From contig NRSV01000036.1 of the NCBI GenBank assembly GCA_002286855.1, forward strand, positions 298,019 to 362,018: a stretch of 64,000 nt of DNA. The letters are read 5' to 3'. The DNA comes from Bipolaris cookei (Eukaryota > Ascomycota > Dothideomycetes > Pleosporales > Pleosporaceae). The notes below the pieces were generated by a model. That model saw only the letters and a program-made list of their open reading frames with translations, was not told where the DNA came from and made no database searches. Positions 34,991 through 45,358 of the stretch are shown in pieces. The position numbers and the translations under genes are program-made. How positions within the stretch are numbered: position 1 is the stretch's first letter; every line of letters starts with the position of its first letter.

Positions 34991-37147
34991 ATGGGATTAA
35001 AACAAGCGCTTGCAGAGCGTGATACTTTTATATCTGAAGATGAGATTACATGGTCTAAGATAGCAGAGAAGTATGGTGTTGTGCAGTCAACGTTGACGCG
35101 CACGTGGAGGGGTGAGACGCGCCCGCATCAAGAAAAGATTCTTGCACAACAGAAGCTCACCCAACAAAAAGAGGAAGAGCTTGTAAAGTATGTAGAGGAG
35201 CTTAATGCTCGTTATTTGCCTCCTAAAAGACAGATGATCGCGAATTTTGCGTCAGCAGTCGCCCAGGAGCCAGTGAGCGAGAACTGGGTTACACGCTTCA
35301 TCAACAAGTACTCTATCCATCTCATCTCTCAACACTCAACAGGTATGGACGCCGATCGCCACAACGATGATTCCTACAGCAGGTACGAGCTGTACTTCAA
35401 CTTACTGCAGCGTAAGATTGCTGAGTATAAGGTTGACGCTGAGCACACATACAAGATGGATGAGAAGGGCTTCATGACAGGAGTCATTTCAAGAACAAAA
35501 CACGTGTTCAGCAGGCGTATGTGGGAGAAGAAGGAGGTCAAAGTATTACTTCAAGATGGCAATCGTGCCTGGGTGACGCTCATAGCGTGTGTGTGCGGTG
35601 ATGGATTAGCTCTGCCCCCTGGCCTCCTCTACGAGTCCGCCAACAACACCATCCAATCACGCTGGGTGGAGGAAATCAAGCCAAGGGTACACTCTGTGCT
35701 TGTTTCCTCATCGCCTACAGGCTGGACTAGCAATGAGCTAGGCCTTGCTTGGCTCAAACAGGTCTTTGATGGCTTCTCTGAGGCCAAAGCACGAAGAAAG
35801 TACCGCCTCCTGATCGTTGACGGTCACGGCTCTTATGCGACAATGGAATTTATGAACTACTGCGATCAGAACAAGATACTCCTGGCTATCCTCCCTCCTT
35901 ATTCGACCCACACGCTGCAGCCGCTTGACAAAGTGATGTTTAAGCCTCTTAACTGCGTACTCAAAGGAGCTCACAACACACCTTCACAGCGGCCAGGGAC
36001 TATCGGTAATCAAGAAGAGCGACTTCTTCCACCTGTTCTGAAAGGCTTGGACGAGCACGTTTACTCAGGGGTTGATACTCAGCTCCTTTGAGGCAACGGG
36101 TATATCACCCCTTCAGCCCAACGTCATCCTCCAACGCTTTGCTAAGGATACCCCTGAGGCCTCCGACGGCAGCACGAGCTCTTCTTCAGTCTATTCTGGC
36201 AAGGGTTGACTCAAAATTGAGACTCTGCTGCGGAAGGTTGCCAGGGGTGAGAGCAGTAGGGACAAAGTTGCTAACAATCAAGTTGATTGGCGGATTGATC
36301 CGCGAACGTGCCACATCACGCTCCGTGACGCCATACACGTCCCTGCCTCTGGCACGTTCGCAAATCAATCTGCCGATCAACTTGATTGTTAGCAACTCTG
36401 AGTAGGGAGCTGAAGAAGATCAGCCGCTCGCTCTACCACATCTCAGTTCAGAATCAGCTCCTCTACCATGAGATAGCAGGCCTTAAAGAGGTTCTTAAGA
36501 CTCAGAAGAAGCACAAGAACAAGAGCAAAGCTCTTCAGTTCCAGCCTCGTAAGGACTATCACGGTGGGGCTGAGTTCTACTCTCCTAGCAGAGTAGAGAA
36601 AGCACGCGCTGATGAGAGGACTATCTAAGTAGTTGAGCGTGTGTGAAGTATTGTGTATTCTGATGTGTATGATGATAGGAGCAAGTTTAAATACAGCGTT
36701 ATTAGTCAGTGAGTAACCACGTGACTATACATGGTACTTCTGGGCTTACAGACTAAGCAACAGAACCAGAAGGCAGAAGAACTCAAAAAAGCAGAGACGG
36801 TGAAGCTCAGGCATGATAATAAGCTATACAATGAGAAGATTGCTTAGGAGAGGCGTGAGCAGCGGGCGAGAGGGAAGGAGGAGCGTGACCAAGTCAGAGC
36901 TAAGAAGGCTGAGGAAGCCGCCGAACGCAAGGCTCAAAGAGAGTGTGATAAGCAAGCCAGCGACGCTGCAAAAGCTGTACAATTGCCCCAAAGAGGCAAG
37001 CGCAAGGCATGACAGTCTACAGCACCAAGGAAGAAGCAGAATCATGGTGCAGTGGCTGCGCGGCGTGGTGTTGTTGCTGCAGAGCCTCCTGCCGCACCTC
37101 GCACCCACACCACGCCCAGCGGCCGAGCAGCGATTCTATATATTTAA
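34991..37147 (+). pseudogene. Pogo/Fot1-type transposase, inactivated
   Basis: The first 320 codons are intact: an N-terminal helix-turn-helix (EITWSKIAEKYGVVQSTLTR), a CENP-B/Tc5-like second DNA-binding region (RYLPPKRQMIANFASAVAQE) and a DDE core with Asp157 (KMDEKG), Asp277 (IVDGHGS) and Asp313 (TLQPLDK), spaced D-x35-D between the last two. Near 35956 a 1-2 base loss shifts the frame; the protein then continues as YSKELTTHLHSGQGLSVIKK. In that frame TGA replaces Trp at 36039 and 36207. The 138-bp MITE interrupts the C-terminal part, which resumes as SRELKKISRSLYHISVQNQL. Further stops lie at 36845 (TAG) and 37010 (TGA) in the charged tail. Nearly all stops fit C-to-T change on one strand or the other, as RIP would cause. 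Confidence 0.88.
36263..36400 (+). mobile_element. hAT-type MITE, 138 bp, nested in the transposase gene
   Basis: The element begins CAAAGTTGCTAACAATCAAG and its other end, read in reverse complement, begins CAGAGTTGCTAACAATCAAG, so the terminal repeats match for ~25 bp with one change; inner parts (gcgaacgtgcc / ggcacgttcgc) also pair. It is flanked by the 8-bp direct repeat AGTAGGGA at 36255-36262 and 36401-36408. An 8-bp target duplication and CA(G/A)AG ends are hallmarks of the hAT superfamily. Removing the element and one repeat copy restores the transposase reading (ESSRELKK). It has no coding capacity and would need an enzyme supplied elsewhere. Confidence 0.92.
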
Positions 37148-37257
37148 TTTATATATGAATATTTTCAGATAGCCTTATAGAGCAACCCACCAAGATTTCC
37201 TGTGATAATAGCCAGTGGATGTGGCTGTAGAGCCTCATTTTTGCAGGTGCTTGTTAG

Positions 37258-37306
37258 GGTGGTTCGGCGCATCACGCGAATCCACGCATCACGCGCACGG
37301 ACACGG
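37258..37306 (+). repeat. Right terminal inverted repeat of the pogo/Fot1-type element
   Basis: 49 bp. In reverse complement it equals the left repeat except for an extra 17 bp (tggattcgcgtgatgcg) that partly repeats the preceding cgcgtgatgcg. The asymmetry can be a duplication here or a loss on the left. Confidence 0.88.
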
Positions 37307-37574
37307 TAGTGGGGTGATCATCACTCGAACATGATCATCTTGCGCATAGACACGGTACCCCGCACAAAGCAGAGGGCAACCCCTACAATAGGACCGAAGC
37401 AGAGAGCATAAAAAGAGAACCTTGTACGTACGTAGATGGGCAAGAATTCTGAATACACACACCTGTCTTTTGGCAACCCTCCTGCATTCGTGCAAACCCT
37501 CTTTAGCCCGCGCGCACATGCTTTGTACCTTGCTGTTTGTACCTGGTCCACACTTATGCCAGCTAGCTACAGAG

Positions 37575-38016
37575 CCAATTCAGGCATCCAAAAAGCTAGT
37601 AACAGTTTGACTAGATAGAGGCCGAAGCACCACAGCTACGCTATACACCATAAACCCCCAAATTGTAAATAAGTACACTATAGAATGCCCTTTGGCCTGT
37701 AACGGGCTGAACGCCCTTTGGATAGCTCCTCGATGGAATCTCGGTCTACTCACGGAATCTTCGTGTACCAACCGAACGACGTTCAAACACCAGCAGAAGA
37801 TTCTAGGTGCTGCCTCGAGCACCCAGATTCTATCGGCCCGATTGTTACTCGAGCAACTAGCTTGTATATAGATCGCTACGTAGCTTGGAAGTTTAGCTCT
37901 CTATCGAATAGAACCTCTTGTATACCTCGCGATTGCTCCCCGGAGCGCAGCCCCTTACATGGCCAAAGTCTTACATAGCCACGAGCTGCATGGACTATAA
38001 TGGAATAATAATAATA
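37575..38016 (+). mobile_element. LINE 3'-end fragment
   Basis: From about 37580 the sequence follows, with moderate divergence, the 3' end of the LINE found on the minus strand at 62470-64000. Shared blocks include gccgaagcacc, ccaaattgtaaataag, gccaaagtcttacatagcc and the terminal ataatggaataataataata, which looks like a simple-repeat LINE tail. It is 5'-truncated, as is usual for non-LTR retrotransposons, and is interrupted by a 262-bp LTR. The exact 5' boundary is unsure because the flank upstream of 37575 aligns poorly. Confidence 0.75.
37698..37959 (+). mobile_element. Solo LTR, 262 bp, inside the LINE fragment
   Basis: The insert begins TGTAACGGGCTG and ends CAGCCCCTTACA, giving TG..CA ends with an ~12-bp imperfect inverted repeat. 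It is flanked by the 5-bp direct repeat TGGCC (37693-37697 and 37960-37964). The related LINE copy near 62525 has the empty site (ctttggccaaag), so the boundaries are set by comparison. TG..CA termini plus a 5-bp duplication point to an LTR retrotransposon that lost its interior by LTR-LTR recombination. No internal sequence of that element sits beside it. Confidence 0.85.
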
Positions 38017-39136
38017 CAGAGCCCATTCAACAGAGATCGTTATTTCCCAAGGCTCTAGTTGGCAGGCCCCTGGTTCTGGCTGGGCCTGTTACAGAGCTTA
38101 CCTCAGCAGACCAACTGGTAAGGGCTGCATCTTTGCGATATCCTACGCATTAATTCTTCACAGAAACGAAACTAAACTTCCCTCTTATAGATTTTTTACA
38201 GAAAATTTTGCACGTTTATACATCAAATTTTTCTACTCTCCCTTTCTACAATGATCTATTGTCAACATGGATATTACACACACCTCTTTACAATGCGTGC
38301 TATTGTTTCTCTCTCATGCTAGAAATTGCAGCCGTATACAGTGCAGATCTACACAGGTAATTTGCCATCAGAGAAGCGGGGTACGCAGAATAACTTTCGT
38401 TGTCCGACCTAACGCAACAACTGCGAACAGTAAGCCGCAGATCGTTATAACGATTAACCCACACTTTAGTGCTAGCGCTTACACGTAGTATTACACCTGG
38501 GACCCCTTTTTCAATGTAAGCAAGCCTCTTGGGGAACCAAAAGGGCCGGATACAAACTACGTCCAGCATCAACCCAAATCACAGTATGAGTGACCACAAA
38601 CAGCGTCATAAAATCTATGAAAGCTCTAGAAGTCCTACTGAGTATAATAAATATTATTTGTCTGTTTAATTTCTACAGCTGAGCAGTGCGTATTGTTGGC
38701 TTTGTTGATTAAATGCACTATTGTGTTATCCGGCTATTTCGGTTCCCCCAAGAGTAGGTCTGCCTCAACAACGTCAGCCTCCTTAGTATTGTGGCAAATT
38801 TGCTCTTCAGCATTAGAGTTTCAAGGCCCAAGAACATGTATACAGTACGTTATACGCTGCATCAGCACTATATCCGAAAGAGATTACGTGGCCAAGGCAG
38901 GAATTCGTATAGCTGAATATCTGCAATTCTGAAACTTATTTCCGTGAAGGATCGTTCAAAGTAACTTCTAGAGCTTACGCAAGGGCCATGTCTGATCGCA
39001 TACAAATGTCTCCAGTTGCCTTTATTGTACAGGCCACATAGTTTTGAACTAGTGACGCTCTTTTGTTCTACACTCGTTTTATGTGTGTCCGCCCTTTTTT
39101 GCTTAATCTCTTACTTGTTTTCCAATAGTGTTCATC
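38017..39136. other. Intergenic region upstream of the subtilase gene
   Basis: No gene was recognised. Sequence is AT-richer than the gene blocks (tttctactctccctttctac and similar) and may be old repeat material, but no termini could be paired. The last part is the promoter of the subtilase gene. Confidence 0.45.
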
Positions 39137-41929
39137 ATGGGTTGGAAATCATACCTTTTACCACTGTTGCTGGGAGCTGTAGCTGGATCGAAACAGCCAC
39201 AGATTGTCCCAGGTGCTTTCATTGTTGAATACGAAGAGACCGGGCTTGGGGTAATGCTTAACCAAAAAATGAATGAACTATGCTAAATGTTTCCAGTTAC
39301 TTTCATCCGCCCTGGAGATTCTTGGTGTTGTCAAGATACTGGACTTGGACTACGATCTGTTCAAGGGCGCTACTGTCCTGTTCAACAACGAGAAATCCTC
39401 TGATGAACACATGTCTTCATTGCTTTCGAATCCAGCTATCAAAAACGTCTGGCCGAAGACGATTGTCTCTATACCCAACCCTCAGGTTGGGGGGGTTGGA
39501 TCGCCTGGATCAGCAGGCCCGTCCCACCTGATGGCCAGAAATTTTCAAGACAATCAAACATACTCGCCCCACGTTATGACTCAAGTCGACAAGTTACATG
39601 CAAAGGGCATAACTGGTAAAGGAGTTAAAATCGCAGTTGTGGACTCTGGTGTAGGTGTTATAGTTAGTCGATATATAGCTGCTAATCTTGACCTAGATTG
39701 ATTACACCCACCCAGCCCTCGGTGGATGCTTTGGAATCGATTGCTTAATTGTTGGCGGTTATGATTTCGTTGGTGACGCGTATAACGGATCTAACACCCC
39801 TGTTCCTGATGATGATCCAGTGGATAATTGTTTCGTAAATACCCTTTCCTAGAGAGTTTCGTTCATTGGCTGAACTTAAACTAGGGACATGGTACGCATG
39901 TAGCTGGTATTATCGCTGCCCAAGAAAATAAATATGGGTTCATAGGGGCTGCACCTGTAAGAACTTCTCAAAGGGCTATAAAATAGTTCTTCTAATGTAT
40001 CTATCTTAGGGCGTCAAAATAGCAGCCTACCGGGTAGTAGCTTGCGTTAATTCAGCTGGTGATGACGTTATCGCAGCTGGCCTACTGCGCGCACAGCAAG
40101 ATGGAGCTCATATCATCACTGCCTCTCTTGGAGGTTACGACGGATGGAGCGAGAGTTTTTTGGACATTATTGCTTCCCGGATTGTTGCCAAGGGCGTTAT
40201 TGTTACCGTCTCTGCTGGGAACTCTGGTGACAATGGATTGTTTTACGCTAGTGCCCCAGCTGGAGGAAAGGGTGTTGCTGCTATTGCTTCTTATGACAAT
40301 ACTGTAGCGCCTGTGTTATTAACGCAGTCCTCTTACTCGGTTTCAAACGGCACGAAGCAGAGCTTCAAATGGGCTAGAGGCAGCCCGGGCAATTGGACAG
40401 GCGCCGGTGTACTGCCACTCTGGACTCCATCATTTAACACCAACCAGACTGCGGACGCTTGTGCACCTATTCCTGGTAACACGACGGGCCTTTCTGGAAA
40501 AGTTGTTCTTCTCTCTTATGATGGGTGCATTGACCAGTATCTGCAAAGCGCATTGAAGCTTGGGGCCCATTACATCATGGCTTCGAACAAGCCCAATACT
40601 AACGAAAGAAACGTCGACTTGATCTCATTTCCAGGCCTCCTAGGTCTTGGTATGGTCTCTGCCGCGCTAGGTACCAAGTGGTTCGCAGATCTGGCCGCCG
40701 GAAAGGTTGTTACGTTGGATTTCACCAATATCGCCACTAGCCTGGTCACGCTTGAACAGCCATCTAATAACAGTACTGGCGGACTTCTAAGCTCCTATAC
40801 TTCCTGGGGACCTTCTTTTAAGGGCGATCTAAAGCCTTCATTTGGTTCCCCGGGTGGGAAGATCCTGTCAACGTTTCCTGTTGCTTTGGGCTCTTACGCC
40901 GTAATGTCTGGTACCTCCATGTCCTGCCCACTTGCTGCCGCTATCTACGCCCTTGTATCAAACGTCCGGAGCACCTTCAACCCAGTTGAGCTTCAAAACA
41001 TACTTGCTACTACAGCTAAGCCTGTTCAATCCGATGGTAATATCAGCTCTTTGTTTGCACCAATCGCACGACAAGGAGCTGGAATGATTCAGGCGTATGA
41101 CGCAGCCTATACAACTACAGTAGTAAGCTCTTCAGGTCTTGCTTTTAACGATACTATTCGATTAACTAGCAAAACCTTTACAATTTCTAATACTGGATAC
41201 AAGGACGTCACCTATGAGTTAGACGTTATCAGCGCAGCTACTGCTTACACGTTTTCTGGTAGTAGTATTAGGCCAGCTGCGGCCCCTGATGGACCTGAGC
41301 TCGACAGTTCCTTCGCAATAGTAGACCTAAGCGATTATAACGTTACCATCCCTGCAGGTGGCAAAGTTACAATCGCTGTTAAGGTTACACCCCCCTCAGT
41401 TGCTATCACCCGACTCCCAGTATACGGAGGCTATATCCGGCTCAACGGTACAAACGGCGAAAGGCTATCTCTCCCTTACCAAGGCATTGCAGGAGACCTT
41501 AATGCTATAACTGTTATGAACGCTACGTACCTATCAAATGCCAAGAGTGAACCCGACTATCCGGCCTTTAATAATACCAACTCGACGTTTTTGTTCCCAC
41601 AGGCCGATATCGCGGATGTCGCGCTTATCACCGATGACCTTCCAATTGCTGCTGTTGACTTTGTTTTTGGGTCTCCGCTTCTCAATATCCAAATTGTGTC
41701 AACCAGCAAGCAGACAGTTAATCTTGGTCACGCCGTGGGCTCACCATTCAATTACACAAGCCGTAATTTGTTTTCGTATACGTGGAACGGTCAGCTGGCC
41801 GATAAATCATTTGTACCAGCAGGTAGTTACAGGTTCCGTGTTTCAGCGCTGCATATTTTTGGTGAAACAGACCAGCCGCAGGACTACGACGTTGCCGAGA
41901 CGTCTTCTTTCAAGATTGCCTACAAATAA
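39137..41929 (+). CDS. Secreted subtilisin-like protease (S8), PA-domain type
   Basis: Five exons (39137-39250, 39297-39650, 39697-39834, 39885-39956, 40010-41929) give 865 residues. Residues 1-~18 (MGWKSYLLPLLLGAVAGS) are a signal peptide, followed by an inhibitor-like propeptide. The catalytic triad is Asp154 (VVDSGID), His204 (GHGTHVAG) and Ser529 (SGTSMSCPLAA); the oxyanion Asn is about 297 (SAGNSGD). A PA-type insert (LSGKVVLLSYDGCIDQYLQS) sits between His and Ser, and the C-terminal ~300 residues match the fibronectin-like region of large secreted subtilases. All four introns are 46-53 bp and keep frame. Such enzymes degrade host or environmental protein outside the cell. It lies about 1 kb from the LINE fragment and appears intact. 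Confidence 0.92.
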
Positions 41930-42652
41930 TTTCGGTTAGAGCGGAGGCAGCATGGGTGGTACCTTGTACATGGGGCCAGACTACACTGCTCCGTCCTGGT
42001 CCTCACTACGGCAGGAGAGCCCGATACTACTGTTTCGCGCGATTGTCTGGCGATTTCTAGTTTTAGTCTTTCACTCTTTACCTCTTATTATGTGTGCTGT
42101 TTTAAGAACAGTGATTTTCTTCTAATTTTGAAAGAAAGAGAATTTCAACTGCTTGTTCTCAGATGAGTTTTGACTGTGGCAGATATAGGGCATGTTCAGA
42201 TGGAATACTGGGATTGGTGGAGATCTATGGCTTGGTGTTCTATACTAGGTTCATCAATTCAATCAATTAAGACCTTCAGGATGATCGGATAGGATGTTGA
42301 GGGTAGATGAGATATGTTGCCTATCGTTACACGCTTTGCTGCAGTGGATGCCTTTTCACACTACCAATGATGACTTTACCCGATCAGCCACTGAGGGGCT
42401 TAGCAGCGAAATTCTATCTAGGCAAGGCGTAATTACCCCTCCATATTTGAAATTCTCGTATGTGACTGGTTGTGCAACTTCGAAACATGGCGCAGATCTT
42501 GCTGGGTATCGGCCCCCACTGGCGGCCTGATTCACACGTAGCCGAAGTTGACTCGACGAACTTTCGCCTTGATATTAACCTACCCCAGACATTCCGACTA
42601 TAGTCAGACATCTATCACTGAAATTGGTGTGATTCTACGTCGCAAAGTGGTA
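41930..42652. other. Intergenic region
   Basis: This separates the subtilase from the DUF6536-type gene. No gene was recognised; a 78-codon frame at 42294-42530 has no relatives I know. Confidence 0.5.
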
Positions 42653-45228
42653 ATGTACGAATCGCTACGTCGCACGACCGATGGCGGTAGAAATTCTGAC
42701 GATATCGAGCTACTCCAGCCTCATGGGCATCAGTAAGGCTCTGAATGTTGCCGAACAGTTCCAGCGTTCTCTAAATGTCCGTTCAGACAAGGCCCTTCGA
42801 GTATCCGAAGCAGCGACGATGATACCATTGATGGTCGGCGCACCCCATCTTTCGTAGAGCTACTCCATTCTGCGAAGACCACCGAACAACTATTAGACGA
42901 CAGCGGTCATCATCAAAAGCTGCCTAAAAAGAAATTTCTCTCTTCCGGATGGCGTACTGGCGCACTTATCTCATTGATCGGGGCCGTCTTCGTCTTCGTC
43001 TTCAACCTTGGCATCACCATTTGGGTTTGGGTAAACCCCAGTTTTCAGGCCAATGATGCTATCGGTACAATGTATCGCGGAAACTGTGCGGTTGTCAGAA
43101 ACCTGAATGTCAGGATACACCTGCTTGTCAATGTAAGCTGTCTGTTCGCATCTAAGACTATCTTGCTTACGACGCACCAAGGTTCTCAGTACCATGCTGC
43201 TGTGCGGTAGCAACTACGTTATGCAGGTTCTCGCAGCCCCGAACAGAGAAGACGTCGATTGCGCCCACGCTCAGCGTCATTGGCTGCATATTGGTGTCCC
43301 GAATCTCCGCAACTTGCGGTATATCCGGCGAGATCGGGTCATCATCTATATCTTTCTGTTTCTGTCATCGATGCCATTACACCTATTGTTCAACTCAGTC
43401 ATTTTCACACAGCTCCAGGCAAACGAATACTTTGTAGTACCTACTATGGAAGGCTGGGTTCAAGGGAGAGAATACAATTTCGACAATTTCGACAATTTCA
43501 CGGACATCGAGAGTATGCGGAACAAAACCTTCATAAAGGATTTCGAGCACTATCGGATCAATATTAACGACACCCTAAAATTTAGCAACGGTACTATTGT
43601 ACCCATGTATCAGAACATGACTGCAGCGGAATGTTTCAGCAAGTACGGTAGTCACTACGTTTCCGACGTTGGTAATGCCTACTTGGTTCAAGCGCAGCCA
43701 ACAGTGTGGAGAAACCCAGAGAAATGGGAACTCCGCCGATTAGAACTGGGAGGTTTTGAATGGGCGCAAATTACAAATGATTCATCGATCAACGACGACA
43801 GAGATGACACATACCAGCGAGTGGACTTTAACGCCACCCTCCCCTTTCCAAGCTCACCCCGCAAATACCTATCTAATATATGGCGATGTCAGTCACACAC
43901 AGCAACCGGATGTAAGCGATACCACATGCGTATATGAATTCAAGACTGGTGCTAACGAAACTGCATTAATCAGGCGATCCGGGAGACGAAAGCGAGATCC
44001 CACGGGATAGATCGCAATGGAAGCCATACGGAAGCGATCTATCATACTGTCTAGTTGAACAGGTCGAAGAGCTCTTTGAGCTGCAATTCAGCTTTGCGAT
44101 TGCGATTCTGGTTATTATAGCCAACTTGGTCAAGGCCACTTGTATGGCTGTTACCCTCTGGAAATGCGGAGGTCATGCTGCATTTGTAACCATCGGGGAT
44201 GCCATTGCCAGCTTTCTTGACAACCCGGACCCCTCGACGAGTGGACGCTGTCTGCAAACCCGGCGCCATGTAGAGTTGTGGTGGGATTGGAACGAATGGG
44301 CCAAGGACAACCGAAATATTGCAATGAAGAGAGATCGCAGAAGATTCAGGTCAAGAAGACGTACATGGTCAATGGCGCCTAGCGAAAGGAGATGGGTTGC
44401 TACGTACTGGTCGTAAGTCTACTCTTCGCCCTCTTGTAACAAACAAACTCATTATATGCCCTATACAGTTACAGTGCCTTGTTCGTGGCTGGCATTCCCC
44501 TAACAGTCTAAGCATTGAAAAACATGCCCCGGGACCCTAAGAGATTGTGGGAGACAGGATTCGGCGCCATCCAGGGCAATAACCTACTCAACTTTGAGAC
44601 ATCGCTCATGGGCGGCATACTCCTCGCCAATACGCCCCAAGCGCTCCTTTCCTACATGTATCTCGCTTTCAACGCGCTCTACACCACCATGTTCATCTCG
44701 TCGGAATGGGCAAGTTACAGCGTTCAGCGCAAGCCCCTGCGCGTCACATCGCCTGTAGGTCAGCAGCGCCATACGTACTGGCTTGGCGTGCCGTACCGCT
44801 ACGCAATACCAGTGACGCTGGTGTCTGGCCTCTTCCACTGGCTTGCGTCGCAAAGTCTGTTCAAAGTACAGATTTCCGTTACCGACATGTACACACGGCA
44901 GGTCAAGGGCCAGATCTCGACATGTGGATACTCACCCGTCCCTATAATGCTGACAATGGTAGTTGCAACTTTTATTGCGGCATCTGGCATTGCTATTAGT
45001 AGAATACGCTTCCCATCAGGTATGCCGCTGGCAGCAAGCAATTCTGCGGCTATCAGTGCTGCTTGTCATCCGCCGAAGGAAGGTGGCGATGCAAGTGTTC
45101 TGCCGGTGCAATGGGGTGCGGTTGGTCATGAGGAAGACGCGGAGTTGAGTGGGGACGAACACATTGGGCATTGCTGTTTTACCAGTTCTCCAGTTGAACC
45201 TCCGATTGAGGGGCATTTATATGAATAG
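42653..45228 (+). pseudogene. DUF6536-family membrane protein gene with one in-frame stop
   Basis: Five exons (42653-42732, 42787-43132, 43182-43929, 43974-44412, 44469-45228) join in frame; without the stop the product would be ~790 residues. The family start is clear: SSGWRTGALISLIGAVFVFV, NCAVVRNLNVRIHLLVNVLS, CGSNYVMQVLAAPNREDVD. Later blocks include FAIAILVIIANLVKATCMAV, TIGDAIASFLDNPDPSTSGR and the C-terminal membrane region from MPRDPKRLW onward. At 44509-44511 a TAA interrupts the frame (codon 552) between GIPLTV and ALKNMPRDP. No alternative splice that removes it keeps frame. Either it is a recent nonsense allele, or a 551-residue truncated form is made. Function of the family is unknown; it has several predicted membrane segments. 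Confidence 0.8.
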
Positions 45229-45358
45229 AGGATTACTTCTACCTTCAGTTCGAACCGGCATTAAGATACAAATAAAGTCAAATGCTGAGTGAGAAGCATA
45301 TCCATTTACCTGTCCCACATCTTCCACCCAGCATAACCGCATTTAATCATCTTCCACT

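Larger units (their letters stand above)
34918..37306 (+). mobile_element. Tc1/mariner-superfamily pogo/Fot1-type transposon, 2.39 kb, defective
   Basis: Both termini are recognisable. The left end begins ccgtgtccgtgcgcgtgatg at 34918 and the right end is its inverted repeat finishing at 37306. Both are flanked by TA (34916-34917 and 37307-37308), the target duplication of this superfamily. The interior carries one transposase gene with a DD35D-spaced catalytic core, now broken by a frameshift, several stops and a nested 138-bp insertion. The intact ends mean it might still be moved by an active relative. It lies between two secreted-protease genes. Confidence 0.9.

Noticed and set aside
37698..37959. 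262-bp insert considered as a MITE
   Set aside because: TG..CA ends and a 5-bp duplication fit a solo LTR better than a terminal-inverted-repeat element.
44413..44515. Alternative intron removing the TAA in the DUF6536-type gene
   Set aside because: Acceptors ending at 44506 or 44512 were tried; both put the downstream sequence in the wrong frame.
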